Assembly: GCA_900323505.1 (NCBI GenBank) | Contig: OOIN01000007.1 | Location: forward strand, 620,001 to 684,000 | Length of the DNA stretch: 64,000 bases | Direction: 5' to 3' | From: Ustilago trichophora | Lineage: Eukaryota; Basidiomycota; Ustilaginomycetes; Ustilaginales; Ustilaginaceae | Shown: piece after piece, positions 10,446-21,069 of the stretch | Position numbering within the stretch: position 1 is the first letter of the stretch | Layout: each line of letters starts with the position of its first letter | Program-made: the position numbers and the translations under genes | The notes under the pieces: model-generated | Told to the model about the DNA's origin: nothing | Seen by the model: only the letters and a program-made list of their open reading frames with translations | The model's database searches: none

Positions 10446-12728
10446 TTAGTGAATCGAAGCGGCGGTCTTCTCGGCAAAACCAGTAATCTTTTCGACTTTA
10501 CCGGTAAGCTTGGGAGCTTTGACTTTGACGATGCTGTCGAGGCTCTTGGAAACTGCGGCAACGAGGGGAGCGACCTGGGTCTTGACATCACTGGTGATAG
10601 CATCAGAGTGGATGGCGTCTGTGATGAGGACCATTTTTTTGAGCATGTGACCTGCATCTGTGCTCAAAGTGTCGATCGAGTGTTCGAGGAGGATGCTGTC
10701 CACAGCGTTGACTTCACGGCTGTAGAGACCGGTGGCGGTGGTGTACGCATCCCCGACCATGTCGAAGGCGGGCTTGGTGTCGGCGTCTGCGTCAGCGGCG
10801 ACAAGCTCACGCTTGAGCTCGGGAAGGATCTTGGCCAGGTCAAGATCCGAGATGGTTCCCTGGATGGGCTGGAGGAGATCGGATCGCTTGACAACCGAAA
10901 GGATACGCTTCAAGTCGAGGAGGCTGATGTCTCCACCACCAGAGCCGAGGAGTCCATCACCGGCACCGTCGAGGTCGGCAGCGGAGCCACCGTTGGTGTC
11001 AAGCGCGTTGAGGGTTGCATGACCCTCACCGAGAAGATCACCAGATCCACCGCCGGAAAGAGTACTGAGGACTTCACGCTTGATCTTGTCGACAGTGCCT
11101 ACGTGGACGGGGAGCTTCTTGGTGGCGGGACCCACAGTGCCTTTGACAGTGCCGAGGATACCGTCGGTGTCGGCAACGTTCTTAAGAGGAAGGCCGGAGA
11201 GAAGGTCCCTCTTGAGCAGGCTGCCAGTGGTGCCCTCAACAGAGCTGAGGACACCGCCCACAGGCAGGCTCGAAACGACTCTGCCGACAGACAGCCCGCC
11301 GAGCAAATCCCTCTTCGTAGCGGAATGCAGAGCATCCACCTCCTCCTCGCTGAGCATGCTTAGGTCAACGATACTGCGCTTGAGCAGGGTGAGCTTGGCA
11401 ACATCCAGGTTGGCCAGCACAGCTCCGAGCTCGTCATCGTTGAGCAGAGCGCGCTTTGCATTCTCCTCGATAGAGACAAGGTCCGAGTCGGGAAGTGCAG
11501 CAATGTGGGCAAGGCTACGCTTGAGGTTAACGAGCTTGCCAACATCAAGGCCGTCGATAGTTCCCTGAACGTTCTGAAGAAGTTCAGCACGCTTCTCGAG
11601 AGGGGCAACGCCGTGGACAAGCGACATGACGTCGGTCAAGGCAGAAATGTTATCAATCGCCTGGATGGATGAGACGAACGAGGGGACGTCCAGGACGTGC
11701 AGACCTGAGACAAAGGCAGGAACGTCAGCGACGGACTTGAGCGAGTCAAGGAGCTTGACGGAACCGGGAATGGCAACGACGGAGGTGAGTACTTTTTCGA
11801 CGCCTCCGATGCAGAAGACACGGGCGACCGTGTCGAAGCCAAACTTGTGGACGTAATCCACAAGCTTCTGAGCACCGTCAACCTTTGTGATCGAGTCAAG
11901 GCCGCTTGGAGCAGCAGCGACGAGCGAAGAGATGCTCTTGATGTCGGCGAGAGCGGAAACGAACGAGACAGGAGAATCGAGATCCTTCAGTGCCTCAGTA
12001 AGGGGCACAGCAGCGGGGACGGCGACGATCGAGCCGAGCACAGTGTCGACGTTGGCCACCTCGTGGACGGTCTTGATCACATCAGAAATTTTGAGGACCG
12101 AGAGGGCGTCACCCTGGAGCACCGAGTCGGTCTTAAGGCCGCTAAGCAGGCTGACGAGGCCGGTAGCACCGCTGATATTGGCACTGCGGACGAGATCGGT
12201 GACCGTGTTGAGGTCTACAGCCTTGAGCGCGTCCCTGCGGAGCACTGCAAGCTTGGCAACATGACCAGTTTTAGACTTCTTGGCAGTAAGGCTGTGAATG
12301 TCCACCACAGCATCAGCCAGACTGGCCTTGACGCTGCCGAGCAGCTTCTCGGTCTTGACAGCTGCGACCTTCTGGTCTTTGGTTTTGAGGATCGAGTCTG
12401 CTTGCTTGTTGTGTTTCTCAAGGCTGGCAGAGAGGGTGTGGACGATGGAAGCCACGTGCTTGAGGTCGACAGCATCAACGTTGGCGTGGGCAGAATCGTT
12501 GATAGCGCCGAGGTCGAGACCACGCTTGGCAGCGACCGAGACGAGCTGTTTGAGGTTCTTAAGATCGGGGTGAACCTTTGCCTTGGCAGCCTCGAGAGCA
12601 TTGACGTGGATGTTGCCGTTCTTGACGCGAACAAGCTTGTGCTTGGGGTGAGCAGCCGTGTCGACGACGCCGGCGTTGGCGACGGTGATCGCGGCGAGGA
12701 TCAGGAGAAGGGAGGATGAGACACGCAT
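10446..12728 (-). CDS. secreted Lys-Arg-rich repetitive protein (candidate Kex2-processed precursor)
   Basis: 760 residues starting with a clear signal peptide (hydrophobic residues 5-19, likely cleavage after ANA). The rest is a soluble Ala/Val/Leu/Ser/Asp-rich helical protein with a single cysteine (306) and no transmembrane segment. Lys-Arg dibasic sites occur at about 68, 379, 403, 425, 450, 472, 506, 550, 607, 614 and 639, plus Arg-Arg at 164. Several are followed by a similar short context (LKRSLAHI, LKRSIVDL, LKRDLLSG, TKRDLLGG). That is the pattern of fungal precursors cut by the Kex2 protease into several peptides. I recognise no catalytic domain. The product is probably cell-wall associated or an effector/repellent-like secreted protein; its function is unknown. 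Long frames on the opposite strand are codon-bias shadows. Confidence 0.8.
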   Translation of the reverse strand: MRVSSSLLLILAAITVANAGVVDTAAHPKHKLVRVKNGNIHVNALEAAKAKVHPDLKNLKQLVSVAAKRGLDLGAINDSAHANVDAVDLKHVASIVHTLSASLEKHNKQADSILKTKDQKVAAVKTEKLLGSVKASLADAVVDIHSLTAKKSKTGHVAKLAVLRRDALKAVDLNTVTDLVRSANISGATGLVSLLSGLKTDSVLQGDALSVLKISDVIKTVHEVANVDTVLGSIVAVPAAVPLTEALKDLDSPVSFVSALADIKSISSLVAAAPSGLDSITKVDGAQKLVDYVHKFGFDTVARVFCIGGVEKVLTSVVAIPGSVKLLDSLKSVADVPAFVSGLHVLDVPSFVSSIQAIDNISALTDVMSLVHGVAPLEKRAELLQNVQGTIDGLDVGKLVNLKRSLAHIAALPDSDLVSIEENAKRALLNDDELGAVLANLDVAKLTLLKRSIVDLSMLSEEEVDALHSATKRDLLGGLSVGRVVSSLPVGGVLSSVEGTTGSLLKRDLLSGLPLKNVADTDGILGTVKGTVGPATKKLPVHVGTVDKIKREVLSTLSGGGSGDLLGEGHATLNALDTNGGSAADLDGAGDGLLGSGGGDISLLDLKRILSVVKRSDLLQPIQGTISDLDLAKILPELKRELVAADADADTKPAFDMVGDAYTTATGLYSREVNAVDSILLEHSIDTLSTDAGHMLKKMVLITDAIHSDAITSDVKTQVAPLVAAVSKSLDSIVKVKAPKLTGKVEKITGFAEKTAASIH

Positions 12729-14791
12729 CGTGATATCTAGGGGAAAGATTAGAGAGATAACTTAAGAGGGAGGACGTTAAATGGGGGGAATCACAGAAGG
12801 GGATAAGCGTGAGTAGGAGGGTTCCAGGGAATAGAGCAGGTGAAAAGGGGCAAGGGAAGGGGGCAAGAGCACTGGGAAGAGGGGGCAGAAATGGAGTGGA
12901 GTGAGAAAGCTGGAGAGAAAAAGGACGAAAGGAAGGTCGGAGAGGCACGGTATAAGTAGTTCCGTGAGATGGTGCTTGATGGATGCTCCTGTGTCGCCAG
13001 GACACCAAAGCTTCAAACGTCTTTTGAAGTTATCTCTGCTACGAACCTCCCTCGCAGATCCTGCGGCGGAGCAGTGTCTTTGAAGCGTTTTCTCTCAATG
13101 AGCAAGATCACGAAAGTCTCTGATCCGAATCCAACGTAATGGTAGCAAGTCTGCCCCTGTCTGCAAGCACGATACCGAGAAGGCCAAAGGGTCGCACTAG
13201 AAGGAATTAGCTTCGTTCATCTCTGCTTGGCATGCTTTTACTGCCAGCTGCCAGCCGTTGGAAAAAGAGCACAGCGCCATGCGATGCAGACACGCATTCA
13301 CTTGAGCCTCTGAGCCATCTCTTCGTTGCTTCTCAAGAATCGCGCTTATGAGCTACGTCGTGGCTACGCGCTGCCGCATCTGTAGAAGCCCAAAAGACTC
13401 CATTGTGGCGAAAGAGAGCCCGTCAGCATGGGCCTCGAGAGTGACAAGCGAGTGACAGAGTATGCACAAACTCGCGAACACCTTCGTCACACAGTTTAGG
13501 TTGCAACCGTCCACGCATGCAATGCATAGCGACGAAGCGTGTTTTTTCCTGTTCAAGCGACGCATTCTAGCGTTGTGGTTGAGCCTTTGAACATGTGTGT
13601 CGAAAGGGGCCAATCCATTGTTTTGGGCGAAAATAAAAAATTCGCCGACACGCAAAAAAGAGGGTCCTGTGCTCAAGCCGCAGGTCGGCTGTCAACTCTC
13701 GCAGCCTCGGCTCGCGTTCTGGAAGTATAGTGCAGTACATGCTTGCGTGGCGTTTGAAAGATGAAGCGCTACGGGTTGATGTGTGCATGGCGTGTTCTTT
13801 GTGATCCTGATGCTCAACGGAAGAGACACGATTGCTCAAGTGGTAAGGACAGCCAGACCTACCGGAAAGAGAAGGTAGGTGGGGCGAGTTTTGACAGCTG
13901 TCAATATGGATATTGTGGCGTTTGTTACTGTTGATGATCTTTCGGGGAGTGAATCGGCGGATGAAACAGAAAGAGCTTCACCAACAAGCATGCTTTAGGG
14001 TCGCTGCGGACGGAAGCTTAGAAGACAACGACCTCAATCACACCTTTGAGCTCGGCTCACTGCGGATCCGAACGCTTTGGCCCACCGACATGCAGCGCGG
14101 TGTGTATATGGAGAGGCTAAACGAGAGTGCATCATGTGAAAGGAACGGGATTGAGCTGTCGAGAGATACTGTTTTGCGCTGTATGCGCTCCTGTAGCGGA
14201 ATTTCTCCCGAGGCGTACAAGCAGCGCTCAGCACTGTCAAGCAAACTCGTCTGGAAACTCCATCCATACAGTCAAAAGGGGCTTGTGCTGAGCTTAGCTT
14301 GTTCTTTTTTTGGAGCCACAGAATGTGCTAGTCCAGAGAGAAGGCTTAAGCACAGTAGTTACACGATCGAAAGATTCGATGGGATGTGATTGACTTGCAT
14401 TGCATTCCATTGCGAACGGACGAACAAATGAACAAGATATGGTAGGATAAAGAGTGTTTGATGAGAAGAGATTATTTATAAGAAGAGAAACCGGACTCGA
14501 CGGTACCGAAGGAGGGGCAGGAGCGCTCAGCGAGCCAAGGGTAGACTAGCGAGCCATCGACCACCTCCTCCTTCCGATAAGCGCTTGAGCCGCCGAGGAT
14601 TGAGCAAAGCCGCGAGGGTAAAATTGTCCTCGGCCCTTCTGCCAGACCTGATATGGGATGGACACAGTCGGATGCAAAAGAACGCATCGAGAATCGGCTA
14701 GCTGAGGAGTGCAGTGTACGGGAAAATCGGATGGGAAGAGAGAGCAGATTTGAGACATTCAGCGGCTGCCTTTCAGCCAAAAACAAAGGTA
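12729..14791. other. 2 kb intergenic region without a supported gene
   Basis: It holds the promoter of the secreted-protein gene at its left end and the 3' region of the 851-residue gene at its right. Open frames (for example 13913..14389) show no family features, signal peptide or coding-like composition. No tRNA or repeat was found. Confidence 0.4.
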
Positions 14792-17347
14792 TCACACAAC
14801 CTTGGACGAAGCGGCGGCATTGTTACCAAGACCCTCCTGCCATGCCATAATGTCCGGCATGGTGTAGCCGAGCTTGGACGATCTCGACTTGCGTTTGGAT
14901 GATGTCGAGCTCTTTCGAGGACGTCTTGCTGAGTCAGCGATACTATAGGAATGGCCGCCTTGCACCGACACGGTGCCGCCATGATCATTGCTGGCATTTT
15001 GGCTGTCAGATCGTCCATGACCATGCCCGGTCGAGCTTCCTCGCTGCAGCACTTTCTCTCGAAGAAGCAGCAACTCGTCGAGCTGTGCATCGTATCGGCT
15101 CAGATCGGCCCTGTGACGGCCATTTGGATTCGACGGCATGCTGTCCCGTGCACCGGACGTTTGAATATCGCTGCGAGACCGCTGTCGTCGCCCACTCGTT
15201 TCCGCACGCGATGCGCATGATGCGTCCGCCTTACTTGTGTTATTGGCGCGACGTCGCCTTCGAGCTGCATCTGCTCGTCGACCAGAGGGACCTTTGCCGC
15301 TGGAGGAAAGCTCTTCAGAGGAATAGTATGAGCTTCTGTCTCGCGGATGAGGGGCAGAACGTCTCCTTTGATGCGGTCCACTCATCACCAACACCTCTTG
15401 ATCATCGAGGTGAGACTCGGAGTTGAGGATACCTGACTCGCGCAGGAACTCGGTGACAGCCTCATCCTCGCCGAAGATGCGTTGACGCGCCAGTATGGTC
15501 CTTAGGCTCTCACCGGGCGACTCTAGGGCACGAAGGGCAGCTAGACTCGCTTGGACGCCTGTATCCGCATAGGGTGCTCTTTCCACGCTGCCTGAAAGCT
15601 CGTCACTTTGTTGCACGCGCAAAGGAGGCAATTTTTTGGTTCCTGACCGCGACTTTTCGAGCCGCGTCAGCTCTGCGTCTTCGTCTTCGTCGGGTCCGCC
15701 CGGAGACAGGGTTTGGCTGTCGATCGAGCCGTGTGCGTCGTCTCGTGGTTGAGAGAGCGCTCTTCGAAGTACTTGTTTGTCATTCACCGTGAGTTCTGGT
15801 CGAGCCATACCTCGCACAGCACCAAGCATCGAGCTTGACGTGACGACAGCTGCAGACCAGGGTTCTTCGAAGGATGTCCAGCTATCTCTAGGACCAGCAG
15901 GCGAACTGAGAGGAGATTCAAAGATTTGAGGCTGGGACTTGGCCTCGTAGGTTGCTGAAGGCGACAAAGGCGGGCCTTGCTTACTGTTTGCTGCAAAGTG
16001 CCGATTCGATGCGGACTCGATAGCAGCTTCCAGGCTCGGAACAGGAACGGATGGGAAAGGTCGTGGTCCGCCTACTGGAGATGCCTTAGAAAGGCTTGAT
16101 CTTGACGGCCTACGACCGTACATACCGGCGCCTGTGGCGGGCTGATCGGGGCTGTTATGCGTCCACTGCGTTGGAGAGCTTGCAGCAGACACCATTCCCA
16201 TCAACCTCAAGGGCGAGAGCTGCGTATCTAGCGTAGGCAAGCCATCGACAGCACGTTGACCAATGTTTTCCTGGAGGCTATGCCCGTCAGCTGTGACGAA
16301 TGAGTCGGCTCGCGAAGTGTCTCGACGACCGACCGTGGGGTCCAGCGAGTAGCCGCGTGATTGCACAGGAATTGTCGGCAAGGGACGATATTGCCTAACG
16401 CTCGCGTCGCTTGCGGATCTGAACGAGCGCAAAGAACGACTTGCCTCGGTCAACATCGAACCTTGTGCATGAGGAAAGGCCATCCTGCCATGACTTCCAT
16501 CGTGACTCGATGAGGCGCGTGGCGATGAGAGGTCAGGAACCGCGCCAACATGACGCGGTGGCGCCGGTCTCACTTCCACTTCTGGCAAAAGGGATAGCGG
16601 CGAAGTGGCAGCAGGCGACATAAGCTTGACGGGTCGAGTGAGGGAGGTGCCGGCGGGGTAGAAAGATTGGAAGTCGGGATGCTGCTCGTCGATGGGTCCA
16701 CGGACGAAAGACTCGGAACTCAACTTGGGCGCAGCAAGCGACTCGCGGTCTGACAATAGGATCTCCTTGGTGCCAGCATCCGAAATCTCTGAGATCCGTC
16801 GTGACATTGTTGGAGCAGGTGACATTGCAAGGTTACGGAAAGTGTTGTGACCGATGTCTGCGTCGTCGGAGGCGGAAGCCGAAAGAGGCAGGGCCTGTAT
16901 CGACGTTGCGGGACTGACACTGGTTGCCACGGTGGAAGCGGCGTCCATATCCAGGGACGTTCCGACCGTGCTGGTCCTTGCGCCAAGAAATGAGGACTTG
17001 ACCGTATCGCTGCGAGCCAGGCTAGATTCGCTTGATGCCAGGTGCTGCTGCATTTGAGGGTTGCTGGATCCATCGATGAGTTCGACCCAGTTAAGAGCCA
17101 TGTTGGAGTCTGCCGAATCGGACGTGTCCTGTCCCGACATTGTGTGCATTTTACTAGAAGGTCGGCGCGGTGGACGCAGCGGTGGTACTGGAGCTGGAAG
17201 CACAGGTGGTGCTAAAGATGTGAAGGAGCATTGCGATGAGTTGCGGGTACTTGAGCCTCCCATATCAAGCCTTGCCGTGCTTGAAGGGCTGTCGACCGCC
17301 ATTCCGATCACTTGGACCTTGGAGCAAAGAGCTTGCTGTTTCTTCAT
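14792..17347 (-). CDS. hypothetical disordered Ser/Arg-rich protein
   Basis: 851 residues from the first ATG, dominated by Ser, Pro, Arg and Ala, with many SP/TP and RxxS patterns that suggest a phosphorylated scaffold or regulator. Possible ordered parts are residues about 585-660 (LAALRALESPGESLRTILAR... TEFLRESGIL), a basic patch RRADAARRRRRANN, a helix near YDAQLDELLLLREKVL and the C-terminal MPDIMAWQEGLGNNA. No known domain is recognised. Alternative starts at 17302 and 17263 are possible. The ATG at 17347 is directly preceded by TACAG, so it could also begin an internal exon. It is divergent to the eIF4E-like gene. Confidence 0.65.
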   Translation of the reverse strand: MKKQQALCSKVQVIGMAVDSPSSTARLDMGGSSTRNSSQCSFTSLAPPVLPAPVPPLRPPRRPSSKMHTMSGQDTSDSADSNMALNWVELIDGSSNPQMQQHLASSESSLARSDTVKSSFLGARTSTVGTSLDMDAASTVATSVSPATSIQALPLSASASDDADIGHNTFRNLAMSPAPTMSRRISEISDAGTKEILLSDRESLAAPKLSSESFVRGPIDEQHPDFQSFYPAGTSLTRPVKLMSPAATSPLSLLPEVEVRPAPPRHVGAVPDLSSPRASSSHDGSHGRMAFPHAQGSMLTEASRSLRSFRSASDASVRQYRPLPTIPVQSRGYSLDPTVGRRDTSRADSFVTADGHSLQENIGQRAVDGLPTLDTQLSPLRLMGMVSAASSPTQWTHNSPDQPATGAGMYGRRPSRSSLSKASPVGGPRPFPSVPVPSLEAAIESASNRHFAANSKQGPPLSPSATYEAKSQPQIFESPLSSPAGPRDSWTSFEEPWSAAVVTSSSMLGAVRGMARPELTVNDKQVLRRALSQPRDDAHGSIDSQTLSPGGPDEDEDAELTRLEKSRSGTKKLPPLRVQQSDELSGSVERAPYADTGVQASLAALRALESPGESLRTILARQRIFGEDEAVTEFLRESGILNSESHLDDQEVLVMSGPHQRRRSAPHPRDRSSYYSSEELSSSGKGPSGRRADAARRRRRANNTSKADASCASRAETSGRRQRSRSDIQTSGARDSMPSNPNGRHRADLSRYDAQLDELLLLREKVLQRGSSTGHGHGRSDSQNASNDHGGTVSVQGGHSYSIADSARRPRKSSTSSKRKSRSSKLGYTMPDIMAWQEGLGNNAAASSKVV

Positions 17348-18885
17348 CTGTACAGCTCTAGTCGGTGCTGAGGTTTCGACTTGGACTTGGACACGCTCGG
17401 TGCTGAACCATCTGTCCTTCGGAGCCCCTTACCAATGGGTCGGACAATGCTGACAAGATCGAGATGAAGTAGGACACAATCAAGAAACGGTGGCTCAAAG
17501 CAACTTGTCGACAAACTGGAGGGCGATGACAGGCTGAGCTCGAAATCCATCTACGCCAAGCGGCAACGTCAAGGGTGAGATGGCATCGCATCTGTGGTAC
17601 TGTAACTCGAGGAGGATGGATTGTCTTTCAACAGAGAGACGCCAAGGGCGTTAGACAGGAGCTCCCGATGCAAGATGACCATCAATGCCGATCCTAGAAA
17701 TCCGATTGGTTAGTACAAGCGTTGCCGAGGGATTTGGGGCGGTTGTGACATGTCGCTTTGGACGGACAGGGTCCAAGCTGAGTTTCAACCCTTTGCCTGC
17801 TCCTGCATGTTGCGCGTTTCTTGACCTCAACGCTTGCCCCAATATCCAATTTAGCCGCTTGATCCACTCAACTCTGCATGACCAGCTACGGAAGAACCTG
17901 ACGAAGAGCTCGGCTCTAGACTTGGCCATTCTAGGATGTTGTTGCTAGATTTTGTCTTTTGGAATCGTTGTTGGCATCCCGAGTTAAGCTTTGATGTCAA
18001 GCACAGCGACGCCTTGTCAAAACGCGTGCCTTGCAGCCATGCCATCGAGTCTATTTACATGCTCCCACTCGCCAAGCAACCATGCATGCCGATCAGTCTT
18101 GCCTTCTCCAATTTCGCCTTGCTTTCTGCAACAATTGTGCTCCTCTCCATCAAGACAAATGATGGTGGGAAACGTGCCGTCTTGCCACCTCACCGCCTCG
18201 CCGCGCGCAAAACGCATATAGCATTCATGACCATCGACACTTGGACCCTACTGTGCATCGCGCCTCTTGTCGAAGCCATGTCTTGTTGACACTCTTTTGG
18301 TCTTGGCGCCGCACAAGGCAATGATGAAATTATCGAGTATCGCTCAAGGCTGCGTGCACATGCTCAGCCATGCAGCGAGGCGGGACACTCATGATGTCTG
18401 CATCGCTGCCCATTCTCCTCGTCAGCCAGCCGTCCTTTTGTTTACTGTGTTGTGCTCTTCCGGCCGTTGTGATGGCGCTTGCATGACGTTGCGTGGGGAC
18501 CGACAACCCCTGATCTGGCTTGGCCATCCTCTCGACGCTCCTTCCCTTTCAACTGCGCCGCGAGCTTTGTTTTGCCGCAACAGGCTCCTAGCTCCTCGTT
18601 CTCCATCGGACTTGATTTGAAGATCAAGTGCACACGTTTCGGCACAAGGGTCCGTGTCTCGGTCGCTTGCAGATCTGACTGAACAACACCGTTTGCAAAA
18701 AGCTCGGCGGCTTGCATCTGCACCTGCACTTTTCAACCCACCTCCCAACCCGCCAGCGCCTTTGCCTTCATCTTTCACCATCACTTCCCACCTGGACTTC
18801 CAACATTGTTCCAGTGATCCACCCATCTAGCAACTCTCCAGCCTACCTCTAGTCAACGGGTCAAGCTGGACGTGAAAGAATCAAG
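17348..18885. other. 1.5 kb divergent promoter region
   Basis: Between the starts of the 851-residue gene and the eIF4E-like gene. The segment from about 18700 to 18885 is C/T-rich, as in leaders of expressed fungal genes. No RNA gene is recognised. Confidence 0.4.
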
Positions 18886-20844
18886 ATGACTTTGACCAGC
18901 ATGCGGAGGCTTCCTATGCGGATGATCGACCCCCAAAGCCATCAAGACGAGAACACAATGCCCTCCTCTTCTTGCTCAACACAGGCAACTGTTGCTGCTG
19001 CTGCTCCTTGCCCTTCCGGCGTTGGTAAATCGGGTCTTGTACGCTCACCATCTAAGCTGCCTACCCTCAGCGACATTGCTGCGCGGCTCAACCGCGATGG
19101 GGAAGCGTCTACGCCCGGCAATTCGCCCATGAAGCAGATCCCCGGTAACGGCAGTGACGCAGCCAGACCGAGGTTGGAGTTGACCGGAAGGATCACGGGC
19201 TCGCCCAAGCCGCCCCAGCAGGGCGATCGTAAGAGCCCTTTGCTGCCAGCTTCACCATCCAAGCCAAACGAAGTGCAGTCACTGCAATGCTTGTCGCCCA
19301 AGGGGCCCTCGTCAGGCGCATGCTCTCCGACAAAGCGTATGCTCGCCAAAGGACTGCCCAGCCTCGAAGAGATCCGCGATCGTATGTCACGAAAGGGTCT
19401 TGCCGTCTCGAACGACGAGACAAGTCCCAAGTTGAACTCTACACCATCGTCGCCCAACAAGCCTGCCTCGGAAGCCCTCACCAAAACTCCTGAGATTCTT
19501 CAACCAGCCGAGCGAGCTCCAGCACCAGCACCACCAGCAAAGTCGCCCATGGCGGAAGACAAAAAGCCCATGATCAACAAAAATAGCACAGCCAACAAAC
19601 CTGCGTTGAAGTTGACAACCAGCTCGACCGTTGTTCCCAAGCTGAATCATCCACTGCCACCAACGCCCGCCAAGGCGCCTTCGTATCCACTCCAGCATGA
19701 ATGGTCGTTGTTCTTCGACACCCGTTCTGCCGGGCCTTCCACTCCTGGCTTTGCACCCGAGTCCGCAGCAAGCCACGCCCCTCCTACACCCACTCTCACC
19801 ACGTCCTCCTGGGAAGCTAATTTGCGGACCATCGGCTCGTACTCCACCGTCAACACCTTCCTTGGGTGCTTCTCAAAACTGCACCGTCCATCGCAGCTCG
19901 ACCGTCATTCTTCGTACCATGTTTTCAAAGATGGCATCAAGCCGATGTGGGAAGACCCGCGCAATGCCGATGGTGGTAAGTGGACGATTACGTTCCGGCA
20001 GCGAAACCCGGCTTTGGTGGACCGCAGCTGGCTGTGGCTTGTCTTGGGATTGATCGGCGAAGAGATGGATGGTGAGGATGAGACGTGCGGTGCCGTCTGC
20101 AGCGTCAAGCCGCGCGGTGATCGCATTTCGCTCTGGGTGAGGGATCGATCCAATGTTGAGACAGTGAACAAGATCGGCAAGAAGTTGCTGTCGTTGCTCG
20201 AATTGGAGAAGGAGTCAGGAATCGCACTCGAGTTCAGCTCGCATTCAGACAAAGCTGACGAAAAGAAGCAGGAGGGTCTGTTCAGCATCGCCAACCCTAT
20301 TCAGCAGATGGCACGGACGCCCACGATCAGCTCTTTTGGCCCGGCAACAGGACTGCCCAGTGCGGAAGGTGTAAAGCATGCCGCTGCAGCAGCAGCCGGA
20401 AGTCCTTCCATGCTGATGGCCACCAGCCCAACTTCGCCTGGTGGGAAAAGCTTTTCCCGCTCGCCCATTACTGCTGCAAGTCCCAACAGCGAACCATACG
20501 CTAGACTGGGCGGCCAATCAAACCCCAACATGTTTGGCCGCTCACCAGGCAATGCATCCCCATCTAACTTTGGAAGCCTCGGCCAGTCACTAGGTCTAGG
20601 CATCGGAGTGAACACGTCTCCAAGCGTCTCACCTAATCCGAACTTGAGGAGAGACAACGCAAAGAACCCTTTCCAGCAAGGCCTCGGAGAAGGAACAGGA
20701 GGAGCGCTTAGCTGGAGGTCGACCCGCAGCACCAGTCCACAGCGAACACTCACCACGGTCAGCAACAACCGAAATGATCTGCTCAAGATGGGCGCTAGTA
20801 CCGTGGACCGATCCAGAAGCGTTTCCCCTTTCAAGGCGGATTGA
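18886..20844 (+). CDS. eIF4E-family cap-binding protein with long tails (4E-HP-like)
   Basis: 652 residues. The eIF4E core spans about residues 255-455. Residues matching the cap sandwich are present: W309 (in SSWEANLR), W355-E356 (in KPMWEDPRN) and W417 (in RISLWVRD). The tryptophan that in canonical eIF4E follows Phe in the DFW motif and docks eIF4G/4E-BPs is Leu here (F325-L326). This suggests a cap-binding protein that does not use the standard partner, as in translational repressors. About 250 residues before and 195 after the core are Pro/Ser-rich and disordered. Two related segments, LPTLSDIAARLNRDG (59-73) and LPSLEEIRDRMSRKG (157-171), occur in the head. It acts in cytoplasmic mRNA translation or repression. 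Confidence 0.88.
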   Translation: MTLTSMRRLPMRMIDPQSHQDENTMPSSSCSTQATVAAAAPCPSGVGKSGLVRSPSKLPTLSDIAARLNRDGEASTPGNSPMKQIPGNGSDAARPRLELTGRITGSPKPPQQGDRKSPLLPASPSKPNEVQSLQCLSPKGPSSGACSPTKRMLAKGLPSLEEIRDRMSRKGLAVSNDETSPKLNSTPSSPNKPASEALTKTPEILQPAERAPAPAPPAKSPMAEDKKPMINKNSTANKPALKLTTSSTVVPKLNHPLPPTPAKAPSYPLQHEWSLFFDTRSAGPSTPGFAPESAASHAPPTPTLTTSSWEANLRTIGSYSTVNTFLGCFSKLHRPSQLDRHSSYHVFKDGIKPMWEDPRNADGGKWTITFRQRNPALVDRSWLWLVLGLIGEEMDGEDETCGAVCSVKPRGDRISLWVRDRSNVETVNKIGKKLLSLLELEKESGIALEFSSHSDKADEKKQEGLFSIANPIQQMARTPTISSFGPATGLPSAEGVKHAAAAAAGSPSMLMATSPTSPGGKSFSRSPITAASPNSEPYARLGGQSNPNMFGRSPGNASPSNFGSLGQSLGLGIGVNTSPSVSPNPNLRRDNAKNPFQQGLGEGTGGALSWRSTRSTSPQRTLTTVSNNRNDLLKMGASTVDRSRSVSPFKAD

Positions 20845-21069
20845 ACAACGCACTCCAGCCATGTCATTTGCTTCCCGAGCCCACAGTTCAGTTTGAACCT
20901 GCGCTACAGCCCTACTCACTTTTGTACATAACCATATACAGCATAGCACTCGCATACGCACACACTCTCTGTCTCAATCTCTCTCTGTCTCTGATACAAG
21001 CATCATTGCAATTGCAACTAACTTACAAACGATCCATTCAAATATTCTGTCCGCTCTTCTGCTGTATCT

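Noticed and set aside
10362..12719. Two long plus-strand frames (333 and 290 codons) opposite the secreted-protein gene
   Set aside because: They mirror the biased codons of the minus-strand gene, have no start context or domain, and lack a signal peptide.
13913..14389. 158-codon plus-strand frame in the 2 kb gap
   Set aside because: No domain, low coding-like composition, isolated; could be chance.
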